A stretch of DNA of 64,000 nucleotides from NCBI GenBank assembly GCA_026400815.1, contig JAPLOI010000039.1:23098-87097 (forward strand). The letters are read 5' to 3'. A program made the translations under genes and the position numbers. Of this stretch, positions 42,562 to 51,375 are shown in pieces. Each line of letters starts with the position of its first letter. The first letter of the stretch is position 1. The DNA comes from Alphaproteobacteria bacterium (GTDB lineage: Bacteria > Pseudomonadota > Alphaproteobacteria > Acetobacterales > Acetobacteraceae). A model generated the notes under the pieces. The model was given only the letters and a program-made list of their open reading frames with translations. It was not told where the DNA came from and did not search any database.

Positions 42562-43974
42562 ATGGCACCCATCTGGCAATGGTCCGCGGTGGAAACCGCC
42601 CACGCAATCCGCACCGGCCAGATCAGTGCCATGGAGGTCGTGGCCGCCCAACAGGCCCGCCTGCGCGCCGCCAACCCGGCCGTCAACGCCGTGGTCGTCG
42701 ACCTCTCCGACGCTGCGCTGAAACAGGCCGAACAGGCCGACGCCGCCCGCGCCCGCGGCGAGGCGCTGGGGCCCCTGCACGGCGTGCCCGTCACCATCAA
42801 GATCAACATCGATGTCGAGGGCCAGGCCAACTCCAACGGCATCCCAGCCTTCAGGAACAATATCGCCCCGGGCGATTCCCCCGTCACCGCCAACCTGAAA
42901 AAAGCCGGCGCCATCATCCTCGGGCTCACCAACACGCCTGAATTCTCCATGCGCGGCTTCACCGACAACCCGCTGCACGGCCAAACCCTGAACCCATGGA
43001 ACCCCGCCATCACCTGCGGCGGCTCCTCCGGCGGCGCCGGCGCCTCGATCGCACTCGGCATCGGCGCCATCGCCCATGGCAACGACATCGGCGGCTCCCT
43101 GCGCTGGCCCGCCTTCTGCAACGGCGTCGCCACCATCAAGCCCACCCAGGGCCGCATCCCCGCCTTCAACCCCTCGGCCACCGCCGAGCGCCCGCTGATG
43201 GCCCAGTTCATGTCCGCCCAGGGCCCGCTCGCCCGCAGCGTGGCCGATGTGCGCCTGGGCCTGGAGGTAATGAGCCAGCCCGACCTGCGCGACCCCTGGT
43301 GGGTCCCCGCGCCCCTGGTGGGCCCCCGGCCCCCCACCCCCATCCGCGTGGCCCTGGCCAAGCTCCCGGCCGACATGCGGCCCGATCCGGCCATGATGGC
43401 CCTGCTGCGCCAGGCCGCCGACCACCTCGCCGATGCCGGCTATGCCGTGGAGGAGGTGGACGTGCCCGACCTCGACGGCACCTGGAAGCTCTGGGCCGAC
43501 CTAATCCTCACCGAGCTGGCGGTGCTGCAGAAGGCGCAGATGTGGGAGGTCGGCAGCGACCGCTTCAAGGCGGCGCTGGAAGGCTTCCTCGGCCTCGGCA
43601 CCATCCTGGACCAGGAAGGCTACATGAAGGGCATCGCCCAGCGCTCCCGCGTCATCCGCAATTGGCTCGCCTTCCTGGAAACCTATCCGGTCCTGCTCAC
43701 CCCGCTCAGCATCGCCCCGGTCCCCGGGAAAGACGCCGATTTGGGCGGCGCCGCCGCGGTGAAGCAGCTCTTCCACCACGATTTGCGCTTCATGGGCGCG
43801 ATGAACCTGCTGGGCCTGCCCGCCGCCACCGTGCCGGTCGGCCTGGTCGGCGGCGCACCGGCCGGGCTACAACTGGTTGCCTCCCGCTACCGCGAGGACC
43901 TCTGCCTCGATGCCGCCGCCGCCATCGAAGCCCGCGCCGGCACGCTGGTGGCCCAGCTTTGGGCCCGCGGATAG
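42562..43974 (+). CDS. Amidase (AS family)
   Basis: A 470-residue amidase-signature hydrolase. The Ser-cisSer-Lys triad is seen as K80 (VTIKINID), S155 (CGGSSGGAG) and S179 (GNDIGGSL). Such enzymes hydrolyse amides to acid and ammonia. It is preceded by a family 5 binding protein gene, so the substrate may be an imported peptide or amide. Start ATG 42562, after AGGAGCGGCG. Confidence 0.93.
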   Translation: MAPIWQWSAVETAHAIRTGQISAMEVVAAQQARLRAANPAVNAVVVDLSDAALKQAEQADAARARGEALGPLHGVPVTIKINIDVEGQANSNGIPAFRNNIAPGDSPVTANLKKAGAIILGLTNTPEFSMRGFTDNPLHGQTLNPWNPAITCGGSSGGAGASIALGIGAIAHGNDIGGSLRWPAFCNGVATIKPTQGRIPAFNPSATAERPLMAQFMSAQGPLARSVADVRLGLEVMSQPDLRDPWWVPAPLVGPRPPTPIRVALAKLPADMRPDPAMMALLRQAADHLADAGYAVEEVDVPDLDGTWKLWADLILTELAVLQKAQMWEVGSDRFKAALEGFLGLGTILDQEGYMKGIAQRSRVIRNWLAFLETYPVLLTPLSIAPVPGKDADLGGAAAVKQLFHHDLRFMGAMNLLGLPAATVPVGLVGGAPAGLQLVASRYREDLCLDAAAAIEARAGTLVAQLWARG

Positions 43975-44005
43975 GCACCAAGAGGCGGGGTTGCGCGGTG
44001 GCTGC

Positions 44006-44034
44006 TTGACTCACCCCCGCCCCCTCGCCATAAG
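44006..44034 (+). promoter_or_regulatory. Sigma-70-type promoter of rpmB
   Basis: TTGACT (44006-44011), 17 bases, CATAAG (44029-44034). It lies 60 bp before the start codon of rpmB, and the -35 is the same as in the promoter at 33106. Confidence 0.6.
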
Positions 44035-44093
44035 CCCGCCTTCCATTCGCTGCCCGTTTGCCGGGCGGCGCCCTACACCTTGAGGATCTCACG

Positions 44094-44393
44094 ATGTCCC
44101 GCCGCTGCGAAATCACGGGCAAGGGCGTGCTCTCTGGCAACAACGTCAGCCACGCCAATAACAAGTCGCGCCGTCGCTTCCTGCCCAACCTGCAGGAAAC
44201 CTCGATGCTCTCCGACACGCTGGGCTCCAACGTGAAGATGCGCCTCTCCACCCGCGGCATCCGCACCGTGGAGAAGAACGGCGGCATCGATGCCTTCCTG
44301 CTCAGCACGCCGAACTCCCGCCTGCCGGAACCGGCGCTGGTGGTGAAGCGCCAGATCATGAAGGCCGCGGCGAAGAAGGCCGGCGCTGCCTGA
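44094..44393 (+). CDS. rpmB: 50S ribosomal protein L28
   Basis: A 99-residue ribosomal protein. The N-terminus [27 protein letters not shown] is split only by usual variation of L28, and [17 protein letters not shown] is the family's central motif. The CxxC zinc ligands of some L28 types are absent. It is monocistronic, with its own promoter. Confidence 0.97.
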   Translation: MSRRCEITGKGVLSGNNVSHANNKSRRRFLPNLQETSMLSDTLGSNVKMRLSTRGIRTVEKNGGIDAFLLSTPNSRLPEPALVVKRQIMKAAAKKAGAA

Positions 44394-44478
44394 GGAAACC
44401 GCGGGGCCCCACGCTCCGCTGTTGATCATGCCCCGTTGTTAACCCGGGGTAAGCGACTCCTGGGCCATACCGGGCGCC

Positions 44479-45315
44479 ATGGTCCTTGATCTCGCCCCCT
44501 ATGCCGGCCTGCTGATTGCCCTGATCGCCTGCGTGGCGCTGGCTGCCCGGATCGGGTGGCTGCGCCACGATTTGGCGCGCGCCACGGCCATGCGCGAAAC
44601 CGCCCAGGGCGCCGAACAAACCGCCACCCGCCTGCTGCGCCTCGCCGCCCACGAACTGCGCGGCATCGGCATGACCCTGCACGGCCATGCCGACCGGCTC
44701 GCCGCCCCGGAAGGCCAGGCCCAGATCGGCGTCCACGCCATGGGTCTCGCCGCCGCCTCCGCCCAGGTGCTGGGCCTGGCGGATGAGCTGCAAGACCACA
44801 CCATGCCCGATATCGGCACCCAAGCCCTGCGCGAGGAACTGATCGACCCCGGCGAAGCCCTCAACGCCGCCGTCGAGGCGGCCGCCCTCGCCCTGGAACC
44901 CGGCCGCCGCCACTGGCGCGTCTCCGCCACCCACGGCCACTACCTCTGGGGCGACCGCCGCGCCGTGCGCCACATCCTCGGCCGCGTCCTGGGCGACGCC
45001 GCCCGCAACACCCGCCAGGATGACGTGATCGAACTGCGCGTGCTCCCCCACGCCGAAGGCCTCTGCCTGCAAGTGGAAGACGAAGGCACCGGCCTCGCCC
45101 GCCCGGAACCCACCGCCGGCACCCCACGCGACAGCCGCGGCATCGGCCTGCGCCTCGCCCTCGCCCACTCCCTCATGCTCGCCCACGGCGGTAGGCTGGA
45201 AGTCGAAGCCGCCGCCCAAATCGGCACCCGCATCCGCCTCATCTTCCCCGCCACCCGCCTGCGCGACGCCAACGGCCTCCCCGTGGCGACCCCCGCTCCG
45301 GCAATGGCAGGGTAG
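44479..45315 (+). CDS. Sensor histidine kinase-like protein, orphan
   Basis: A 278-residue protein with one N-terminal membrane helix, an HisKA-like dimerisation region and an HATPase_c domain. The phospho-acceptor is in LLRLAAHELRGIG. The ATPase domain has VEDEGTGL (G1), and RGIGLRLALAHSLMLAHGG (G2). The usual N-box Asn is replaced in RVLGDAARNT, so the Asn that holds magnesium is either shifted or lost. No response regulator gene is adjacent. It could be a degenerate kinase. Confidence 0.8.
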   Translation: MVLDLAPYAGLLIALIACVALAARIGWLRHDLARATAMRETAQGAEQTATRLLRLAAHELRGIGMTLHGHADRLAAPEGQAQIGVHAMGLAAASAQVLGLADELQDHTMPDIGTQALREELIDPGEALNAAVEAAALALEPGRRHWRVSATHGHYLWGDRRAVRHILGRVLGDAARNTRQDDVIELRVLPHAEGLCLQVEDEGTGLARPEPTAGTPRDSRGIGLRLALAHSLMLAHGGRLEVEAAAQIGTRIRLIFPATRLRDANGLPVATPAPAMAG

Positions 45316-45939
45316 TGGAAGGCGAGGGCTCTGCCCTCGACCCGCTGGGGCCTTAGGCCCCAGACCCCTTGGCCTAAGTCAGAACACCTCTCACAATCTG
45401 AATACGTACGGGATAAAAAACCTTTTCCACCGGTGTTGCGTTTGGCATAGTCACCGGTGATGCCACATCCCGTCGCCGCTCCGAACGAAGCCGACGCCCT
45501 TCGCCGCTTGGCGGAGGCGATGAATCGCGTCCATTTTCCGGCGCCCCTCCTGCATCTGCTCCTCGCCCTGCTGGCGTTCCTCTCGGGGAACAAGGCGGTC
45601 ATGGCCCAACTCACCCTGGCCACCCCATCCGCCCGCACATGGCGCACCCCCTCCAGGGATTGGCAATTCTCCCCCCCCGGCGAAACCATCGACGACCTCG
45701 CACCCGTACTCCACCCGCGCGCCCTGCGTCGCCCCCGCCGCCAATGCGCCGTTCCGGCAACCGCGCGCCCGAACCTTCCCCCGCCTGTACCGCCCGCGCG
45801 CCGCCCTAGGCGGCCGCGCGTCCCCTATCATCATGAAGCCGTCTTCTTGCCCCCGCGTTTCGCGGCGATGACTCATGTCTTGAGTAATGTGGGTCCAGGG
45901 ACCTCAGGTCCCTGGCGGGTCCAGGGCAGAGCCCTGGCC
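45316..45939. other. Intergenic region with palindromes and one doubtful ORF
   Basis: Hairpins lie at 45323-45339 (CGAGGGC/GCCCTCG) and 45345-45363 (CTGGGGCC/GGCCCCAG), and at 45895-45915 and 45921-45937. An ORF from 45460 (MPHPVAAPNEADALRRLAEA) contains a hydrophobic helix LLHLLLALLAFLSG. It has a plausible AT-rich upstream region, but continues into the strand opposite tlpA and has no recognisable relatives. I did not accept it as a gene. Confidence 0.4.
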
Positions 45940-46475
45940 TTACCCCACCAGCCGCCGCAACTCCGCCACCGTCGCCGCGCCGGCCCAATCGATCGCCCCT
46001 TCCACCCGCCCGCGCTCGCGCCCTTGGCGGTCGATCACGATCGTGGTGGGCAGGCCGCGCGCCCCCCAGGCCCGCCCGGCTTCGCCGCGGGGGTCGAGCA
46101 GCACCGGCAGCGCCTCGATGCGGTTGGCGGCGTAGAAGCGCCGCACCACCTCCGCCCCGCCGCGGTCGCTGGACAGCGGCAGCACCAGGATCCCATCGCC
46201 GGCCACCTTGCGGGCGAGGTCCTGCAACTCCGGCATCTCGGCCACACAGGGCACGCACCAGGTGGCCCACAGGTTCACCGGATCGCGGGTGGGTCGGTCC
46301 GCTTCAGGTCGGCGATGGTGCCGATCTTGATCGGCGGCGTACCGGGCACCGCGGAGGGCAGCAGCGTGTGCACCGGCGGCGCTTCGGGTTTGCGCAGGAA
46401 GGCCACGGCGGCTACGGTCCCCGCCGCCACCAGCCCGCCACCGGCCAGCAACGCACGGCGGGTTGTGACATTCAT
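45940..46475 (-). pseudogene. tlpA: TlpA-like thiol-disulfide oxidoreductase, frameshifted
   Basis: Two overlapping reading frames make one TlpA-like thioredoxin. The first (46275-46475) encodes a 66-residue signal and N-terminal part, [15 protein letters not shown]... to IADLKRTDPPAIR. The second (45940-46278) begins at a GTG inside GTGA and contains NLWATWCVPCVAEMPEL, the CxxC active site, and GLPTTIVIDRQGRERGR. A shift of one base between 46275 and 46300 separates them. In homologues DLK...VNLWATWC is continuous. Either a real frameshift or a sequence error is possible. The GTGA overlap could allow low coupled translation, but a soluble half without export signal would not work in the periplasm. 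Confidence 0.8.
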
Positions 46476-46507
46476 GCCAAACGCCCCTTCAAGATGAGTC
46501 TGACCCG

Positions 46508-47917
46508 GTGACCGATACGCCCGACCTGCGCAATGCCCAGTCCAACGTCCAGTGGGGTGGCCGCTTCGCCGCCGGCCCCAGCGTGGTGATGCAGGAGATA
46601 AATGCCTCGATCGGCTTCGATCGCAAGATGTGGCGGCAAGACATCCAGGGCTCGCTCGCCCATGCCGCCATGCTGGTCAAGATCGGCATCCTGACCCCGA
46701 AGGACGAGAGCGACATCCAGGGCGGCCTCACCCAGATCGCCGCCGAGATCGAGGCCGGCGCCTTCCCGTTCAGCGAAGCCCTCGAAGACATCCACATGAA
46801 CATCGAGGCCCGCCTCACCGAGCGCATCGGCGATGCTGGGCGGCGCCTCCACACCGGGCGCAGCCGCAACGATCAGGTCGCCACCGATTTCCGCCTCTGG
46901 GTGCGCGACGCGATCGACGGGATCGATGCCCAGCTCGCCGACCTCATGCAGGCCCTGGCCACCCGCGCCGCCGCCCACGCGGCGGATCCGATGCCCGGCT
47001 TCACTCATCTGCAAACCGCCCAGCCCGTCACCTTCGGCCACCACATGCTGGCCTATGTGGAGATGCTGGCGCGCGACCGTGGCCGCCTGGCCGATTGCCG
47101 CAAGCGCCTCAACGAATGCCCGCTTGGCTCCGCCGCCCTCGCCGGCACCTCCTTCCCGCTCGACCGCGAGATGACCGCGAAGGCCCTCGGCTTCGACCGC
47201 CCCACCGCCAACTCGCTCGACGGTGTCTCGGATCGCGACTTCGCCCTCGAATTCCTCTCTGCCGCTGCCATCAGCGCCATGCACCTCTCCCGCTTCGCGG
47301 AGGAGATCGTGATCTGGTGCAGCGCCCCCTACCGCTTCATCCGCCTGTCGGACGCGTTCACCACCGGCAGCTCGATCATGCCGCAGAAGCGCAACCCCGA
47401 TGCCGCCGAGCTCGTCCGCGCCAAAACCGGCCGCATCAACGGCGCCCTGGTCGGCCTGCTCACGGTGATGAAGGGCCTGGCGCTCGCCTATGCCAAGGAC
47501 ATGCAGGAAGACAAGGAACAGGTCTTCGACGCCGCCGAGGCCTGGGCCCTTTGCCTCGCCGCCACCGCCGGCCAGGTGCGGGACATGACGCCGAACACCG
47601 AGCGCATGCGCGAATTCGCCGGCAGCGGCTTCGCCACCGCCACCGACCTCGCCGACTGGCTCGTCCGCGTGCTGAAGCTGCCCTTCCGCACCGCCCACCA
47701 CGTCACCGGCCGCCTCGTCGCCACCGCCGAAGCCCGCAACATCGACCTCAGCCACCTCACCCTGGCCGACATGCAAGCCGAGGAACCCGGCATCACCGCC
47801 GACATCTTCAACGTCATCACTGTGGACGCCTCCGTCGCCTCGCGCTCCGTCTACGGCGGCACCGCCCCCGCCAACGTGGCTGCCCAGGCAAAGAGGTGGC
47901 TGGAGCGGTTGGCGTGA
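46508..47917 (+). CDS. argH: Argininosuccinate lyase
   Basis: A 469-residue enzyme that splits argininosuccinate into arginine and fumarate, last step of arginine synthesis. The aspartase/fumarase-family signature [12 protein letters not shown] is at about 290-301, with [12 protein letters not shown] and the catalytic His in [10 protein letters not shown] and THLQTAQPV. Start GTG 46508. It lies 32 bp from the divergent tlpA-like gene, and its 3' end is followed by a cluster of palindromes and an lptM-like gene. Confidence 0.97.
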   Translation: MTDTPDLRNAQSNVQWGGRFAAGPSVVMQEINASIGFDRKMWRQDIQGSLAHAAMLVKIGILTPKDESDIQGGLTQIAAEIEAGAFPFSEALEDIHMNIEARLTERIGDAGRRLHTGRSRNDQVATDFRLWVRDAIDGIDAQLADLMQALATRAAAHAADPMPGFTHLQTAQPVTFGHHMLAYVEMLARDRGRLADCRKRLNECPLGSAALAGTSFPLDREMTAKALGFDRPTANSLDGVSDRDFALEFLSAAAISAMHLSRFAEEIVIWCSAPYRFIRLSDAFTTGSSIMPQKRNPDAAELVRAKTGRINGALVGLLTVMKGLALAYAKDMQEDKEQVFDAAEAWALCLAATAGQVRDMTPNTERMREFAGSGFATATDLADWLVRVLKLPFRTAHHVTGRLVATAEARNIDLSHLTLADMQAEEPGITADIFNVITVDASVASRSVYGGTAPANVAAQAKRWLERLA

Positions 47918-47938
47918 GAGCCTCGCTTCACGATCCCG

Positions 47939-48157
47939 CAGGGGCTCTGCCCCTGCACCCCGCCAGGGACCTGAGGTCCCTGGACCCGCATATGTTTGTT
48001 CCGCTTTCGGCGGGGAGGGGCCGTCTCGCGGGTTCGATTGGCCTCGATGGCCCCTCCCCGCCGAAGGCGGAAAAGGTCCGGGGTTCCAAGGGCTCAGCCC
48101 TTGGTAGGGGTCCAGGGGGCAAAGCCCCCTGGTGGGGTCGAGGGGCAAAGCCCCTCG
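47939..48157. repeat. Cluster of six palindromic elements
   Basis: Stem-loops: 47939-47955 (CAGGGGC/GCCCCTG); 47963-47983 (CCAGGGACCT/AGGTCCCTGG), the same palindrome as 45895-45915; a 22-bp arm 48001-48022 pairing with 48049-48070 (one mismatch); 48086-48104 (CCAAGGGCT/AGCCCTTGG); 48112-48132 (CCAGGGGGC/GCCCCCTGG); 48139-48157 (CGAGGGGC/GCCCCTCG). They lie between argH and the lipoprotein signal, and some are translated in the lptM-like frame. Confidence 0.75.
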
Positions 48158-48270
48158 CCTTCCTGCTTCTCGCCACTCTTGCCCTGGGCGCCTGCGGCCG
48201 CAAAGGCCCGCCGGTGCCGCCGGGTCCGCCGGACCAGGTGATCTACCCGCGGAGCTACCCGGCGCGCTGA
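47992..48270 (+). CDS. lptM: LptM-like lipoprotein, start altered by repeats
   Basis: The last 38 residues read LAFLLLATLALGACGRKGPPVPPGPPDQ..., the short lipoprotein (YifL/LptM) normally found between argH and lysA. LptM helps assemble the LPS transporter LptDE at the outer membrane. The mature protein CGRKGPPVPPGPP is typical. No normal start codon lies just before the signal. The nearest in-frame start is ATG 47992, giving a 92-residue form whose first 55 residues come from palindromic repeat sequence. Either the repeats supplied a new N-terminus or the true start is lost. The 3' end overlaps the RND gene by 16 bases, convergent. Confidence 0.6.
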   Translation: MFVPLSAGRGRLAGSIGLDGPSPPKAEKVRGSKGSALGRGPGGKAPWWGRGAKPLAFLLLATLALGACGRKGPPVPPGPPDQVIYPRSYPAR

Positions 48271-51200
48271 GCGTCGGCCGGGAGCATGGCTTCGGCCATG
48301 GGCTTGGGCTCCAGTTTCACGCGGTAGCACAGGGCGTAGAGGGCGGGCAGGAACACCAGGGTCAGCCCGGTGGCCGCGGCCAGGCCGCCGATCATGGCGA
48401 TGGCCATCGGCCCCCAGAACACGTTCAGCGACAGCGGGATGAAGGCCAGGATGGCGGCCAGCGCCGTCAGCACCACCGGGCGGGCGCGGCGCACGGTGGA
48501 TTCCACGATGGCTTCGGCCATGGAGTGTCCGGCGGCGAGGTCCTGCTGCACCTGGTCCACCAGGATGATGGTGTTGCGCATGATCATCCCGGCCAGGGCG
48601 ATCACGCCGAGCAGCGCGACGAAGCCGAAGGCCGCGTCCGTCAGCAGCAGGGCGGCGACGGCACCGATCAGGCCGAGCGGCGCGGTGGCGAGCACCAGGG
48701 CGACGCGGCCGAGATTCTGCAGCTGGATCATCAGCAGCAGGACCATGGTGGCGATCATGATCGGGAAGATCTTGGCCAGCGACGCATTGGCCTTGGCCGA
48801 TTCCTCCGCGGCACCGCCGGTCTGGATCGTCACACCCGCCGGCAGCTGGATCGCCTGGATGCGCGGCAGCGCGGCGGCGGTGACATCGGGTGCCTGCAAC
48901 CCGTCCTGGATGTCGGCGCGGACCGTCAGGAAGGAGGCCCGGTCGCGCCGCCACAGGATCGGCTCCTCGGCGGTGGAGACGATGCGGGCGAGTTGCGAAA
49001 GGGGCAGGGGCCCGGCGGGCGTCATCAGCACAAGGTCGGCAAGGCGGTCGAGATCCAGCCGTTCCTCGGGGGCGGCGCGCAGCACCACGTCGATCAGCTT
49101 GGTGCCGGCGCGGAGTTGCGTGGCGGTGGTACCGGAGATCTGGGCCTGCAGCGCCTGGGCGATCTGCGCGGGGGAGAGGCCGAGCGCCTTGATGCGGGCC
49201 TGGTCGAGTTCCAGCGTCAGGCCCGGGGCGCGTTCGCCCCAGCCGATCTCGGCACGGCGGGTGCCGGGCGTGGCGCGCAGCGCGGCCAGCACGTCATCGG
49301 CCACGGTCCGCACCGCCTGCATGTCGGTGCCGACCACGCGGAACTGCACGGGGAAGCCCACGGGCGGGCCGAGTTCGAGGCGGGAGACGCGCACGCGGGC
49401 TTCCGGCACGCCCTCATCGGCGAAGAACTGCATCAGCCGGGCACGGGCGCGTTCGCGGCCTTCCATGCCGCCGGCAGTGGTCAGCACCATGGTGGCGACG
49501 GCGTCGTTCGGCAAAGTGGGATTCACGGTGAGCTGGAAGCGCGGGCCGCCGCCGCCGACATAGGCGGTGAACCAGCGCACATCGCGCTTCAGCTCGGGGT
49601 CCGATTGCAGCCTGGCCTCGATCTTGGCCACCGCGGCGGCCGTGGCGGCATGGCTGGCGCCCTGGCGCAGCGTGATGTCCAGCAGCAGCTCCGGCCGGGC
49701 GGAGGAGGGGAAGAATTGCTGCTTCACCATGCCCATCCCGGCGCCGGAGAGCACCAGCAGCGCCACGGTGCCCAGCACCACGGTGCGGCGCCAGCGTATG
49801 GTCCACTGCACCACGCGACGCAGGGTGCGGTAGAGTCCGGTTTCGTACATGTCGTGGTGAGTGTGCGCGCCGGGCTTGGGCGCCGGCAGCAGCAGCACGC
49901 CCAGGAACGGCGTGAACACCACGGCCACCACCCAGCTGGCGAGCAGGGCGAGACCGACCACCCAGAAAATGCCGCCGGCATATTCGCCGGTGGTGGAGTT
50001 GGCGAGGCCCACGGGCATGAACCCGGCGGCCGTTACCAAAGTGCCGGAGAGCATCGGGAAGGCGGTGGAGCTCCAGGCATGGCTGGCGGCGCGGACGCGG
50101 TCCCAGCCTTCCTCCAGCTTCACCACCATGGTCTCGATGGCGATGATCGCATCGTCCACCAGCAGGCCAAGCGAGAGGATCAGGGCGCCGAGCGAGATGC
50201 GCTGCAGCTCGATGCCCCAGGCCTGCATGATGATGAACACGATGGCGAGCGTGAGCGGCACGGCGAGCGCCACCACCAGCCCGGCGCGGAAGCCCAGCGA
50301 GGCGAAGGAGACCAGCAGCACCACGGCCAGGGCGGCGACGAACTTCATCAGGAACTCGCCGACCGCTTCCTCCACCACCTGCGGCTGGTCGGCGATCTGC
50401 TGCAGATCGAGCCCCAGCGGCAGGTCGGCCTGGATTCGGGCAGCCTCGGCCTGGAGGGCTTCGCCGAAGGTCAGCGCATTGGCGCCCTTGCGCATGGACA
50501 TCGCGATCACGACGGCCCCCTGGCCGTTGTGCCGGACTTCGGACAGCACCGGTTCCTGGTAGCCCGCCCGCACGCTGGCGATCTCGCCCAGGCGCAGGGT
50601 GCGGCCCTGGGAGGGGACGGGCACGTCGAGCAACGCGGCCACCCCGCCATCGGCGCCGGCCGCGAAGGCCCCCGTGGTGCGCACCGGCACGCGGCTGCTG
50701 GCGGTATCCACGATTCCGGCGGGGGTGAGCAGGTTCTGGCGCGCGAGGGCGGCGGAGATTTCCTCCACCGTGACGCTGAGGGAGGCGAGGCGGGCCTGGT
50801 TGAACTCCACGAACAGGGTGCGGGGGATTTCGCCGAGGATGTTCACCTTCTCCGCGCCGGCCACCTTCAGCAGCCGGTCGCGGATGCGTTCGGCGTTGCG
50901 CACCAGGGTGGCGTTGTCCGCACCCGTAAGGGCGAAGACGGCGCCGTAGACGTCGGTGAACTCGTCGTTGGCGAAGGGGCCTTGCACGCCCTGGGGCAGG
51001 TCGGGCTTGAGGTCATCCAGCCGCTTGCGCACCTGGTAGAACAGGGTGGGCACCTGGGCCGGCGGCGTGTCGTCACGGAAGCTGACCATGGTGGCGACGA
51101 AGCCGGGGCGGCTGTAGGTGTCGAGATGGTCGAGATACGGCGTGTCCTGGAGCTTGCGCTCGATGCGCTCGGCCAGAAGCTGCTGGGTTTCCGTGGCGGT

Positions 51201-51371
51201 GGCGCCGGGCCAGACGGCGGTGACCACCATCAGCTTCAGGGTGAAGGAGGGGTCCTCGCCACGGCCGAGGCCTCGGTAGGCGAGCAGCCCGGCGATGAAG
51301 AGCAGCGCGATCAGGAAACCGGTGAGGCTGCGATGCGCCACCGCCCAGGCGGAGAGGTTGAAGCGGGACAT
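48255..51371 (-). CDS. RND efflux transporter permease
   Basis: A 1038-residue inner-membrane drug/proton antiporter of the AcrB-like RND family. It has 12 expected transmembrane helices in two halves, and two large periplasmic loops. The transmembrane core has GLLVDDAIIAIE with the two essential Asp residues (about 407-408), and SMAEAIVESTVRRARPVVLTAL in the second half. The gene lies directly after the periplasmic adaptor gene (51376) and is probably controlled by the nearby TetR protein. An outer-membrane channel gene is not present. Confidence 0.95.
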   Translation of the reverse strand: MSRFNLSAWAVAHRSLTGFLIALLFIAGLLAYRGLGRGEDPSFTLKLMVVTAVWPGATATETQQLLAERIERKLQDTPYLDHLDTYSRPGFVATMVSFRDDTPPAQVPTLFYQVRKRLDDLKPDLPQGVQGPFANDEFTDVYGAVFALTGADNATLVRNAERIRDRLLKVAGAEKVNILGEIPRTLFVEFNQARLASLSVTVEEISAALARQNLLTPAGIVDTASSRVPVRTTGAFAAGADGGVAALLDVPVPSQGRTLRLGEIASVRAGYQEPVLSEVRHNGQGAVVIAMSMRKGANALTFGEALQAEAARIQADLPLGLDLQQIADQPQVVEEAVGEFLMKFVAALAVVLLVSFASLGFRAGLVVALAVPLTLAIVFIIMQAWGIELQRISLGALILSLGLLVDDAIIAIETMVVKLEEGWDRVRAASHAWSSTAFPMLSGTLVTAAGFMPVGLANSTTGEYAGGIFWVVGLALLASWVVAVVFTPFLGVLLLPAPKPGAHTHHDMYETGLYRTLRRVVQWTIRWRRTVVLGTVALLVLSGAGMGMVKQQFFPSSARPELLLDITLRQGASHAATAAAVAKIEARLQSDPELKRDVRWFTAYVGGGGPRFQLTVNPTLPNDAVATMVLTTAGGMEGRERARARLMQFFADEGVPEARVRVSRLELGPPVGFPVQFRVVGTDMQAVRTVADDVLAALRATPGTRRAEIGWGERAPGLTLELDQARIKALGLSPAQIAQALQAQISGTTATQLRAGTKLIDVVLRAAPEERLDLDRLADLVLMTPAGPLPLSQLARIVSTAEEPILWRRDRASFLTVRADIQDGLQAPDVTAAALPRIQAIQLPAGVTIQTGGAAEESAKANASLAKIFPIMIATMVLLLMIQLQNLGRVALVLATAPLGLIGAVAALLLTDAAFGFVALLGVIALAGMIMRNTIILVDQVQQDLAAGHSMAEAIVESTVRRARPVVLTALAAILAFIPLSLNVFWGPMAIAMIGGLAAATGLTLVFLPALYALCYRVKLEPKPMAEAMLPADAQRAG

Positions 51372-51375
51372 GGCG

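Noticed and set aside
40732..43425. An 897-codon minus-strand ORF
   Set aside because: It is antisense to the binding protein and amidase genes, and is Gly/Val/His-rich as expected for a shadow frame.
45457..46497. A 346-codon plus-strand ORF before argH
   Set aside because: The second half is antisense to the tlpA-like gene. The first half has a hydrophobic helix and a possible promoter, but no relatives known to me. Kept only as a doubtful note.
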